From Parabacteroides faecalis (GTDB lineage: Bacteria; Bacteroidota; Bacteroidia; Bacteroidales; Tannerellaceae): a DNA stretch of 64,000 bases. Under the pieces are notes generated by a model. That model was given only the letters and a program-made list of their open reading frames with translations, did no database searches and was not told the DNA's origin. Shown here piece by piece: positions 7,486 to 14,914 of the stretch. Every line of letters begins with the position of its first letter. The stretch's first letter is position 1. The stretch is taken from positions 62,001 to 126,000 of the forward strand of contig NZ_JAKZMM010000007.1 of the NCBI RefSeq assembly GCF_022809355.1. The letters run 5' to 3'. Made by a program: the position numbers and the translations under genes.

Positions 7486-9999
7486 TTAAGTTGTTGATGA
7501 TTGGGGATTTCTTTTGCTTTCTGCAAGCCGCTTGATAGCCAGTTCAAGGTTGCCGTCCAGCTTCTCGGCAAGAGCGAACAGTTCCATTTTTTCGCTTTCC
7601 TCGGTCGTGTACGTGTAATATTCTTCCAATGAAACTTCCGTGGCGTACACCGCCGATTGTGTGCCGCCCAGCGAGAAGAAAACTTCCTTGTACTTCCGTC
7701 CGGGGTGGTTCGCCATGTTGATAGACAATATCTGCGAACGCTCCTTGTCGGTCAGTCCCAAGAGGTTCTGTATGCTGTCGAACTTGTTAAGGTATTTCCT
7801 TTGGTCTAACAATATTTTGCAGTCCGAGTTATTGATGATACTCTCTTTCACGATAGGGGAAGAAATAATATCCTCTACCTCTTGCGTGACTACAATCGCT
7901 TCCCCGAAATACTTTCGGACGGTCTTGTACAAATATTTTATGTAGTCCGCCATGTTCGCCGATGCAATCGCTTTCCACGCTTCCTCGATTAGTATTAACT
8001 TCCTTATCCCCTTTAACTTGCGCATCTTGTTTATAAAAGCTTCCATGATGATGATAGTCGTTACCGGGAATAAAATCTTGTGGTCTTTGATGTTATCCAA
8101 TTCAAAGACAATGAAGCGTTTATGCAGCAAATCCAGCTCTTTGTCGGAGTTCAGCAGGTAGTCGTACTCACCGTCACGATAGTACGGTTCAAGCACGTTC
8201 AGGAAATTGTCAATGTCAAAATCCTTTTCCCTGACGTTCTTCTGTTCAAGCTGTCGGCGGTAATCATCCCGGACAAACTCGTAGAACGTGTTGAAGCAGG
8301 GCGTTACCGAACTGTTTTTGCCTATCAGGTCGATATAGGCACTTACCGCATTGGACAACGCCACTTCTTCCGACCGTTTGGGGGCTTCATCGTCCCGCTT
8401 CCACAGGGTGAGTATCAGGGTCTTGATACTCTCTTTCTTCTCGATGTCAAATACCCCGTCTTCGACATAGAACGGGTTGAACGCTATCGGGTTCTCGTTG
8501 GTGTAGGTGAAATAAATCCCGTCCTCGCCGTGCGTGCGGTTGTGGATAAGCTGGGACAGCCCCAAGTAACTGTTACCCGTATCTACCAGCAGCACGTGCG
8601 CACCCTGCTCGTAATACTGGCGCACCATGTGGTTGGTAAAGAAGGACTTACCCGACCCGCTCGGCCCAAGTATGAACTTGTTTCTGTTGGTCGTGATGCC
8701 TTTCTTCATGGGCAAATCCGATATGTCGATGTGCAGCGGACGACCGCTTACCCTGTCCACCATTTTGATGCCGAACGGCGAAAGCGAACTCTTGTAGTTC
8801 GTTTCTTCCACGAACAGACAGAGAGCCTGCCCCAAGAACGTGTAGAAACTTTCCTCTGTGGGGAAGTCGGCTTCGTTGCCGGGTATGCCCGCCCAAAAGA
8901 GCGTGGGCGTATCGACCGTGTTGTGGCGTGGCTTGCACTCCATTAGCGCAAGCTGGCTTCCCACATCGTTGCGTATGCGTTTGAGTTCGTCCCTGTCGTC
9001 ACTCCATGCCATGACGTTGCAGTGGCAGCGTACCGAAATAAGCCCCTTACTGTGGGCTTCGTTCAGGTACTCGTCTATCCACTCCTTGTTCACTTGGTTG
9101 GCACGGGAATAACGGGAGAGCGATTGCATATTCCGGGCGGTCTGCTCGAAGTTCTTCAGGTTTTCGGCGTGGTCGTCTATGAAGATGAACTGGTTATAGA
9201 CGTGGTTACACGACAACAGCACGCCCACCGGGGCGGCGAATGACAGTCGGCAGTCGCTCCGGTCAGTGGATAGCTTCTCAAATCGGCAGTCCGTCCCGAC
9301 CTTTCCGGGCAAATCTTCCACGTCCGAGAGCGTGTGCAGGCACAGTATGTCGTCCCCGACCCGCATTTCTTCCGGGTACAGCCCGATGTCTTTCAGACAG
9401 GTGGTATCTGTTTGCGAGAGCGAGAAGTATTTCTCGATGATGCCCGCCTTTCCGTCCTGCCCGGTGATTTCCGATGCCGCCAGCCGGGTAAGGGTGACAA
9501 AACCGCTGTCGTTCATAATCCTTTCAAACTGCCCGACCGCTTCGATGAACTTTGCCGCCGTTTCCTTGTCGGCTATCTCCTGCGGAACAATCCTGCCCCG
9601 GCATAGGGTGGAGAAATCGCTCTGTCGGCGGCTTCTCTCCCTTGTCGTCTTTGTCAGGAACAGGTAGCAGTAATGGTTCAGGAACGGGCGTTCATTGAAG
9701 TGCCGTTCAAAGGAGCGGCTTAAAAAACTAAGCTCGTCCCTTTCGGTGTCGGGCTGGTAGTTCTCCTTGATGAAGAAGTCCTGCTTGTGTACTATGGAGT
9801 AGTCGGGCAGCACCTTGACCGCCTTGTACCACGCCGAATGTATAGCTTCGTACTCGGCACTGGTGACGGTGAACAGTTCGGGCAGTTCCACCCTGAAAGC
9901 CACCGTCAGGTCTGCATCCTTTGATATGATGCAGCCGTTCTCCACCGCCAAAAGGGGAAATTTCCTTTCCAGCGTGGTAGCCTTTAACATATTCCTCAT
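7486..9999 (-). CDS. traG: TraG conjugation ATPase (VirB4-like)
   Basis: An 837-residue cytoplasmic ATPase that powers assembly or operation of the mating channel. The Walker A motif GPSGSGKSFF is at about residues 443-452 and the Walker B strand LILIEEAWKAI at about 670; the C-terminal RecA-like domain includes the conserved LIGLTDKERSQI-type region. The open frame runs 84 codons further upstream, but the ATG at 9999 (MRNMLKATTL) overlaps the traF stop as ATGA and is clearly the right start. Length and motifs are normal for the family. Confidence 0.95.
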   Translation of the reverse strand: MRNMLKATTLERKFPLLAVENGCIISKDADLTVAFRVELPELFTVTSAEYEAIHSAWYKAVKVLPDYSIVHKQDFFIKENYQPDTERDELSFLSRSFERHFNERPFLNHYCYLFLTKTTRERSRRQSDFSTLCRGRIVPQEIADKETAAKFIEAVGQFERIMNDSGFVTLTRLAASEITGQDGKAGIIEKYFSLSQTDTTCLKDIGLYPEEMRVGDDILCLHTLSDVEDLPGKVGTDCRFEKLSTDRSDCRLSFAAPVGVLLSCNHVYNQFIFIDDHAENLKNFEQTARNMQSLSRYSRANQVNKEWIDEYLNEAHSKGLISVRCHCNVMAWSDDRDELKRIRNDVGSQLALMECKPRHNTVDTPTLFWAGIPGNEADFPTEESFYTFLGQALCLFVEETNYKSSLSPFGIKMVDRVSGRPLHIDISDLPMKKGITTNRNKFILGPSGSGKSFFTNHMVRQYYEQGAHVLLVDTGNSYLGLSQLIHNRTHGEDGIYFTYTNENPIAFNPFYVEDGVFDIEKKESIKTLILTLWKRDDEAPKRSEEVALSNAVSAYIDLIGKNSSVTPCFNTFYEFVRDDYRRQLEQKNVREKDFDIDNFLNVLEPYYRDGEYDYLLNSDKELDLLHKRFIVFELDNIKDHKILFPVTTIIIMEAFINKMRKLKGIRKLILIEEAWKAIASANMADYIKYLYKTVRKYFGEAIVVTQEVEDIISSPIVKESIINNSDCKILLDQRKYLNKFDSIQNLLGLTDKERSQILSINMANHPGRKYKEVFFSLGGTQSAVYATEVSLEEYYTYTTEESEKMELFALAEKLDGNLELAIKRLAESKRNPQSSTT

Positions 10000-10331
10000 G
10001 TTCTTTCTTCCTTTCTTCTTTTGTAGTTGAACAGCCGGGGTATCGCCTTTCGGCTGATAATGAAGCGTGGGTGTCTTTTGCGTGCGGCTGCTTTCATCAG
10101 CCCGTGCGTGCCGTACTTGGCGTTGAGCCGGAACGTCTGCCACACGAGCAGCAGCGAAGCCGACACGATGAAACCGATACATAGCCACTGGTTCACGCCT
10201 GCCATGAACAGGACGATGAACACCACGAAGACAGCGAGCAAGCCGCCGCAAAAGATAAAGAGGTACTGGCTTTTCAGCCCCTTGAACTCCACCGGCTTCC
10301 CGATACCCCTGTTTACCGGATATTCAGACAT
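9996..10331 (-). CDS. traF: Conjugative transposon protein TraF (DUF4133)
   Basis: A 111-residue inner-membrane protein with two adjacent transmembrane helices (about 22-41 and 46-65) and a basic C-terminus, typical of DUF4133/TraF and of VirB3-like proteins that precede VirB4. The ATG at 10331 (MSEYPVNRGIGK) is chosen; the open frame extends upstream into traE. The stop overlaps the traG start by 4 bp (ATGA). Confidence 0.88.
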   Translation of the reverse strand: MSEYPVNRGIGKPVEFKGLKSQYLFIFCGGLLAVFVVFIVLFMAGVNQWLCIGFIVSASLLLVWQTFRLNAKYGTHGLMKAAARKRHPRFIISRKAIPRLFNYKRRKEERT

Positions 10332-10341
10332 TGCCGCCTTT

Positions 10342-10638
10342 TTAGAGGAAGAACGAACGCAGGATAGTGGCGGCGACAATCAGGAAGATGCACGCCCCGA
10401 ACCAACTGGCGGCGGTCTTTGAGGTGTCGGGGTCTCCGCTTGAAAACTTGTTATATACTTTTACCCCGCCAATCAAGCCGCAGACCGCCCCGATTGCGTA
10501 CACCAGTTTTGTTCCGGGGTCAAAATACCCGGTGATTAGGTTCGTGGCTTCGGTGATGCCCGCCTGCCCGTTTCCTTGTGCGTAGGCACTTACCACGGCG
10601 GCAAGTATAGCCGCCGACAAGAAGATTTTCTTTCTCAT
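10342..10638 (-). CDS. traE: Conjugative transposon protein TraE (DUF4134)
   Basis: A 98-residue protein with a signal peptide (cleavage after SAYAQ) and two further hydrophobic helices (about 43-60 and 78-96). This is the DUF4134/TraE family, whose size and topology match VirB2-type pilins. It starts the traE-traF-traG run, 10 bp before traF. A hairpin leader lies just upstream (10656-10690). The pilin role is inference from topology and gene order. Confidence 0.88.
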   Translation of the reverse strand: MRKKIFLSAAILAAVVSAYAQGNGQAGITEATNLITGYFDPGTKLVYAIGAVCGLIGGVKVYNKFSSGDPDTSKTAASWFGACIFLIVAATILRSFFL

Positions 10639-10806
10639 TGTGATTTGTTTTTAATGCCGGGCGGCGGGTGGATAGTCCGCCTTTCCCGGCTGGTGAATAA
10701 TTTGAAATTTTAGTGTCGGGGATAGTCCCGTTTGTCTGTTTGTTTTCAGGTTGCCAATCAACCGTAATCCCGTTGTTTCATGCTGTCAGGCTTATACATT
10801 ATTATA
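10639..10806 (-). promoter_or_regulatory. Gap between traD and traE with a hairpin leader
   Basis: The only sizeable gap in the tra operon (168 bp). A stable hairpin pairs GCCGGG (10656-10661) with CCCGGC (10685-10690), with a second inner pairing GGCGG/CCGCC, only 18 bp before the traE start. Upstream is a copy of a recurring ICE motif (10697-10715, CACTAAAATTTCAAATTATT on the minus strand). The region could separate or tune expression of traE onward relative to traABD. No TAnnTTTG promoter box is evident. Confidence 0.4.
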
Positions 10807-11469
10807 TTATAGGAAGTCGTTCATGTCGAACGCTTCGTGTTCCTCGCTTGTATCGCCAGTTCCGGCAGGGACAGCAGCCGTAGCCAGTTCCGCTTCGTTG
10901 CGTCCCAGCAGTTCCGCCACCCTTGCCAGCCCGCCGTTGATGTTCTCCACCACCGCATCGTAGAGGTTCGTCCCCTCAATGCTTGCCAGTGTCCCGGCGG
11001 CTTGCCGTTTCTCCGCTTCGGTGGGGTTGTCGGCGTTCGCCGTGCGTACCGCTTCGCCCAGTTCATCGAAGCTCACGCCCGTAGCCCGCTCGGTATCATC
11101 GTCACCGTCCATGTACCCGGCTATTTCCTCGTCCTCGTGGTCGAGTTCGTCATTCTCGTAACCGGGCGTTTCTTCCGCTTCGGCTACTGCTTCCGGAATG
11201 TTTTCTTCCGGCTGTCCGTCAGCCTGCGGCGCAAAAATAGTATCATTTTCAGCCGCTTGCGGGAGGTGTCCCGATTTGTCCTGCTCTGTCCCGATTAGTC
11301 CGCCCTTGTATCGGCTTTCACCTATCAGCGTGTAGCCCGAAACCCCGTTTCGTGGGAGTGGCGCATCATCCGTTCTGCCCGGTGATGTCCGGCTGTCCGT
11401 GTAGCGATACCACAGCCATAGGGCGATATAGTACACCAAAAGCCCGGTAAGTATGCAATAGATTATCAT
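10807..11469 (-). CDS. traD: Conjugal transfer protein TraD
   Basis: A 220-residue protein with an N-terminal transmembrane helix (first 20 residues) and a long acidic, low-complexity cytoplasmic region (runs such as EDEEIAGYMDGDDD). The C-terminal part (about 130-220) is more conserved-looking and helical. This corresponds to the TraD position, between traB and traE, in Bacteroidales ICEs. It begins 2 bp after traB stops. Its function is unknown. Confidence 0.7.
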   Translation of the reverse strand: MIIYCILTGLLVYYIALWLWYRYTDSRTSPGRTDDAPLPRNGVSGYTLIGESRYKGGLIGTEQDKSGHLPQAAENDTIFAPQADGQPEENIPEAVAEAEETPGYENDELDHEDEEIAGYMDGDDDTERATGVSFDELGEAVRTANADNPTEAEKRQAAGTLASIEGTNLYDAVVENINGGLARVAELLGRNEAELATAAVPAGTGDTSEEHEAFDMNDFL

Positions 11470-11471
11470 AG

Positions 11472-11873
11472 TCAGACAGGCTTTTGGAAGTGGCTTTCGT
11501 ACAGGGTGTTTATCTCGTCTTGGTACTGCTCGAAGTGCCGCAGCAGAATGTTTTCCACGTAGCTGCTTACCGTCACCTTGCGCCCGCCTATCACTGTCAC
11601 GATACGCATCAGCTTCTCGTGCGTGGTACGGCTCACGTATAAGGGCTGTCGGTCTGCCAGTTCCACTTTCTGAAAGTAGGTTTCCCGGTAGTCGCCCGAA
11701 CCGCCCTTGCGCCTGCGGGGTGTCGGTTTCTCTACTTGCACCGTTTCTGTTTGTGTTTCTTGCGGTACATCATTCGTCTTATTATTATCTTGTTTACTGG
11801 GAACACCCTGCGAGATAAGCTCTTTCATGAAATCCTCGTCTATCTTCGGCATCCCGCCGCTTTGCTTTGCCAT
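11472..11873 (-). CDS. traB: Conjugal transfer protein TraB (DUF3408)
   Basis: A 133-residue protein whose C-terminal half (YVSRTTHEKLMRIVTVIGGRK, about 78-98, then SSYVENILLRHFE) is the DUF3408 domain, which resembles a ribbon-helix-helix DNA-binding fold. The N-terminal half is polar and disordered. It is one base from the traA stop and 2 bp from traD. A ParA-type ATPase followed by a small DNA-binding partner looks like a partition-type pair; that reading is inference. Confidence 0.82.
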   Translation of the reverse strand: MAKQSGGMPKIDEDFMKELISQGVPSKQDNNKTNDVPQETQTETVQVEKPTPRRRKGGSGDYRETYFQKVELADRQPLYVSRTTHEKLMRIVTVIGGRKVTVSSYVENILLRHFEQYQDEINTLYESHFQKPV

Positions 11874-11874
11874 A

Positions 11875-12642
11875 TCATTTTAATTTGATGTAGTACGTTA
11901 TTTCGGTTATCAGTTCTTCCAAGTTGCTTCCCCTTACCAGCGGGCGGCTGGCGGGAAAGAGCGTGGAGCGGAACACCGCCTTTTTATCCGCCACCAGTTC
12001 CTTTTTGTAGCGTTTGGTATCGGGGATAAAGGTTTTCATCAACGGCAGTTCCAGTTCCTTAATGGTCTTGTCGTAGGCGGTGTAAAGGTCTGTTTTCTCC
12101 CGCCCGTCCACCATGTTCCAAAAGAGGTACAGCCCGGCAAGTCGGCAGGCTTCATTCCTCACCAATAGCTTTTGGATAGCCATTGCGAACGACAGGCTGC
12201 TTTCCAGTACCACCTTGTCGGCTGAAATGGGGGTGAAAATGTAGTCCATGCCCGCAAGGGAGTTTATCACGCCCTCGCTGTTCACCGTGCCGGGCAGGTC
12301 GAAAAACACTATATCCGGCACGTGTCCGGCGGCTATATATCCGTCAGCCGTTGCAATCGCCTTTTCAGGTGAACTGCACAATACCGGGTAGGCTTTCTTT
12401 CCCAACCGGGTGAACTGTTCATACGCCATGCGCTTGTAATCTTCATCCGCCCCGACCTGCTCGGCATCCCGCTTTCGCATCCCGGCAATGGAGTGTTGGG
12501 GATAGTCGCAATCGACCACCGCCACATCGTAGCCTTTGAGGTAGTAGAGGTAACTCGCCGCCAGCACGGTAAAGGTTGTTTTGCCGACCCCGCCCTTTTG
12601 GGTGGAAAAGGCGACATACAGGGGTGTTTTCTCGTTTTCCAT
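11875..12642 (-). CDS. traA: TraA, ParA-family ATPase
   Basis: A ParA/MinD-type ATPase of about 255 residues. The deviant Walker A motif KGGVGKTT lies at about residues 16-23 and the conserved VDCDYPQ follows at about 43; DLPGTVN is the Walker B-like region. It is the first gene of the tra operon in CTnDOT-like elements. The ATG at 12642 is preferred; an upstream in-frame ATG at 12657 is possible. The role may be positioning of the element or of the transfer machinery. A repeat-rich intergenic region lies directly upstream. Confidence 0.9.
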   Translation of the reverse strand: MENEKTPLYVAFSTQKGGVGKTTFTVLAASYLYYLKGYDVAVVDCDYPQHSIAGMRKRDAEQVGADEDYKRMAYEQFTRLGKKAYPVLCSSPEKAIATADGYIAAGHVPDIVFFDLPGTVNSEGVINSLAGMDYIFTPISADKVVLESSLSFAMAIQKLLVRNEACRLAGLYLFWNMVDGREKTDLYTAYDKTIKELELPLMKTFIPDTKRYKKELVADKKAVFRSTLFPASRPLVRGSNLEELITEITYYIKLK

Positions 12643-12679
12643 ATTGCTTCCGTTCATTATTGGTTGATAGATTTATTTA

Positions 12680-12866
12680 TTGCTTTCAATCATTCATTCC
12701 ATATTGCAATCTTGAAATATTGAAAGATTGTTTTATTTCAATCTTGTTTTCCTGCTTTCATTCTTTCTTGAAATATTGAAATCCTGCAATCACGTTTTAT
12801 TGCAATCCTGCTTTCAATCATTCTTTCCTGATTGGAATATTTCTTTCAATCTTGCTTTCAATCTTG
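12680..12866. repeat. Array of TTTCAATC/TTGCAATC repeats upstream of traA
   Basis: The gap between the divergent traA and mobA genes is filled on the traA side by an AT-rich array. TTTCAATC occurs at about 12683, 12736, 12812, 12843 and 12856, and TTGCAATC or TGCAATC at about 12703, 12784 and 12799. Two copies of CTTGAAATATTGAAA (about 12711 and 12768) add inverted orientation. It is a plausible binding array for TraA/TraB or an operator of the tra operon; nothing in the sequence settles which. Confidence 0.5.
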
Positions 12867-13059
12867 AAATCCGATGCAAAAAAAGGGAGAAAAAACGTCC
12901 CCTGAAAACCTTGTCCCGATTTGTCCTGCGCTGTCCCGTTTTGTCCACCAACCACCTATTTTACAGCATTATAAATCACCGTTACTTTGCAGCGGAGTAA
13001 CGAACCGCAGGAGGCGCAGGTGTAAAACCGGGCTGGTGAACGCAGGGCTTACCGTTCCA

Positions 13060-13165
13060 CGCTAACCCCAATCCGTCCGTGACGGATTTCGATTTTCGTC
13101 AGAAAATAGCAAGGTGTGTTCTATGGCACATAGAACCGTTTTCCGTGCCTGAAAACGCCTTGCCC
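13060..13165. other. oriT: Candidate origin of transfer (oriT) upstream of mobA
   Basis: Three nested hairpins lie 55-150 bp before the mobA start: AATCCGTC/GACGGATT (13070-13077 with 13081-13088), GTTCTATG/CATAGAAC (13118-13125 with 13129-13136) and an outer pair GCAAGG/CCTTGC (13109-13114 with 13158-13163). In related elements oriT lies immediately upstream of the mob genes, and such inverted repeats are the usual landing sites of relaxosome proteins. The nick site cannot be pointed to from sequence alone. Confidence 0.5.
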
Positions 13166-13218
13166 CTTGCGGGGGTGAAAATCACTCCGAAGTCGTAATT
13201 TTTTTAATCCAAAGAAGC

Positions 13219-13641
13219 ATGGAAACAAGAAAACCTAACAAGGGCGGTCGCCCCGCCCTCGCAGACCCGGCGAAGCATCGCCATGTCCTTTACCTGAACG
13301 ACCGGGAGAACGCCCGCTTCCTCTCGCAATGGGAGCAGTCGGGCGTCACGAGCAAGTCCCGTTTCATCGCCGCCCGGCTGTTCGGCGAGCCGTTCCGGGT
13401 GGTGAAAGTGGACAAATCGGCAGTAGAATATTGCGCCCGGCTGACCGAATTTTATGCACAATTCAGAGCCGTGGCGGTCAATTACAACCAAGTTGTAAAG
13501 GCGTTGCACAACAACTTTTCGGAGAAAAAGACACTGGCTTTTCTCTATAAATTAGAGAAAGCGACCACCGAACTGGCGATGTTGAACCGTCAGGTTATCG
13601 ACCTGACAAACGAGTGCAAGGAACTATGGTTGCCAAAATAA
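13219..13641 (+). CDS. mobA: Mobilisation protein MobA (relaxosome accessory)
   Basis: A 140-residue basic protein. The N-terminal part (RKPNKGGRPALADPAKHR and a following short helix) resembles the ribbon-helix-helix DNA-binding regions of relaxosome accessory proteins; the rest is helical. It is followed by the relaxase gene with a 16-bp overlap, a typical mobA-mobB arrangement. By family it binds oriT and helps the relaxase. It is transcribed divergently from the tra operon. Confidence 0.85.
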   Translation: METRKPNKGGRPALADPAKHRHVLYLNDRENARFLSQWEQSGVTSKSRFIAARLFGEPFRVVKVDKSAVEYCARLTEFYAQFRAVAVNYNQVVKALHNNFSEKKTLAFLYKLEKATTELAMLNRQVIDLTNECKELWLPK

Positions 13642-14894
13642 GCACGGGCGGCAATATGTTCGGCACACTGGCGTACAACCAAAACAAGGTGGACAGCGGG
13701 GAAGCAAAGGTGCTTTTCTCCAACCGGATGCTGTTGAGCGAGGACGGGAATTTCTCTATCGGCGAGTGTATGCGCAGCTTTGAAATGCAGATGCCCGTCC
13801 AGCTATCCACCAAGAAGCCGATACTTCATATTTCCATAAACCCGCACCCGGAAGACGTGCTGACCGACCAGCAGCTTTCCGACATTGCCAAAGAGTATAT
13901 GCGGAAGTTGGGCTATGGCGACCAGCCCTATTTGGTGTACAAGCATACCGACATCGACCGCCACCACATCCACATCGTGGGGTTGCGGGTGGACGAGAAC
14001 GGCAAGCCGCTGAATGACAAGTTCGAGCATCGGCGCAGCAAGCAAATCACCCGTGAACTGGAAAAGAAATACGGGCTGCACCCGGCAGAGCGAAAGGAAC
14101 GTGCCGAACGCCCGGAACTTAAAAAGGTGGACTATGCCGCCGGGGACGTGAAGCACCAAATCGGCAATACCGTGAAAGCGGCTTGCTATGGCTACCGCTT
14201 CCAGTCGTTCGGGGAGTACAAGGCTTTGCTTGCCGCTTACAACGTGTGCGCCGAGGAAGTCAAGGGTGAAGTGAACGGCAAGCCCTATCAGGGCATTGTC
14301 TATTCCGCCATGAACGACAAGGGCGAAAAGGCGGGCAACCCGGTAAAGGCTTCCCGCATCGGCAAGTCGGTGGGTTATGAAGCGGTGCAGCGCAGAATGG
14401 AGAAATCGGGCGAAGCAATCAGGAACGGGAAACTGAAAGAGCGCACCCGGAAGATTGTAGCCACTGCCATGCAGACCACCCGCAGCCGCAAGGAACTGGA
14501 ACAACAGCTAAAGAAGCAGGGCATTGACGTGGTATTCCGTCAGAATGACAGCGGGCGCATCTATGGCGTTACGTTCATCGACCATGACAGCCGGGTGGTG
14601 CTGAACGGTTCACGCTTGGGCAAGGAGTATTCGGCGAACGTGTTCAACGAACGTTTTTCGGGCGAAACCGGAAAGATGCACCAGCCCGAAGTGTCAGCAC
14701 CGCAGCAAGACCAGCCCACGCATCAGGAACAACCGGGGTTCATGCCGAAATCCGACATCGTTCCGGGTGTGGCTTCCGTGTTGGGTGCGTTCGGTGGATT
14801 GCTGGGCGGCGGTGCATCAGGCGGTGACGATCCGCAGGACACCGCCCGCCAAAAGAGAAAGAAGAAAAAGAAGCGCACAAGGCGCATCGACTAA
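13626..14894 (+). CDS. mobB: MobB relaxase
   Basis: A 422-residue relaxase (PF03432 type) that nicks oriT and pilots the transferred strand. The three-histidine motif is visible as HTDIDRHHIH with His107, Asp109, His114 and His116, following a conserved early motif NPHPED. The C-terminal third is Gln/Pro-rich and ends in a strongly basic tail (KKKKKRTRR). The start at 13626 (MVAKISTGGN) is preferred over the in-frame ATG at 13614. It lies between mobA and mobC on one transcript. Confidence 0.93.
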   Translation: MVAKISTGGNMFGTLAYNQNKVDSGEAKVLFSNRMLLSEDGNFSIGECMRSFEMQMPVQLSTKKPILHISINPHPEDVLTDQQLSDIAKEYMRKLGYGDQPYLVYKHTDIDRHHIHIVGLRVDENGKPLNDKFEHRRSKQITRELEKKYGLHPAERKERAERPELKKVDYAAGDVKHQIGNTVKAACYGYRFQSFGEYKALLAAYNVCAEEVKGEVNGKPYQGIVYSAMNDKGEKAGNPVKASRIGKSVGYEAVQRRMEKSGEAIRNGKLKERTRKIVATAMQTTRSRKELEQQLKKQGIDVVFRQNDSGRIYGVTFIDHDSRVVLNGSRLGKEYSANVFNERFSGETGKMHQPEVSAPQQDQPTHQEQPGFMPKSDIVPGVASVLGAFGGLLGGGASGGDDPQDTARQKRKKKKKRTRRID

Positions 14895-14914
14895 CTTAAA
14901 AAAACATTACAATC

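Noticed and set aside
10000-10251. 84-codon N-terminal extension of TraG
   Set aside because: It overlaps traF completely, and the ATGA overlap at 9996-9999 gives the proper start.
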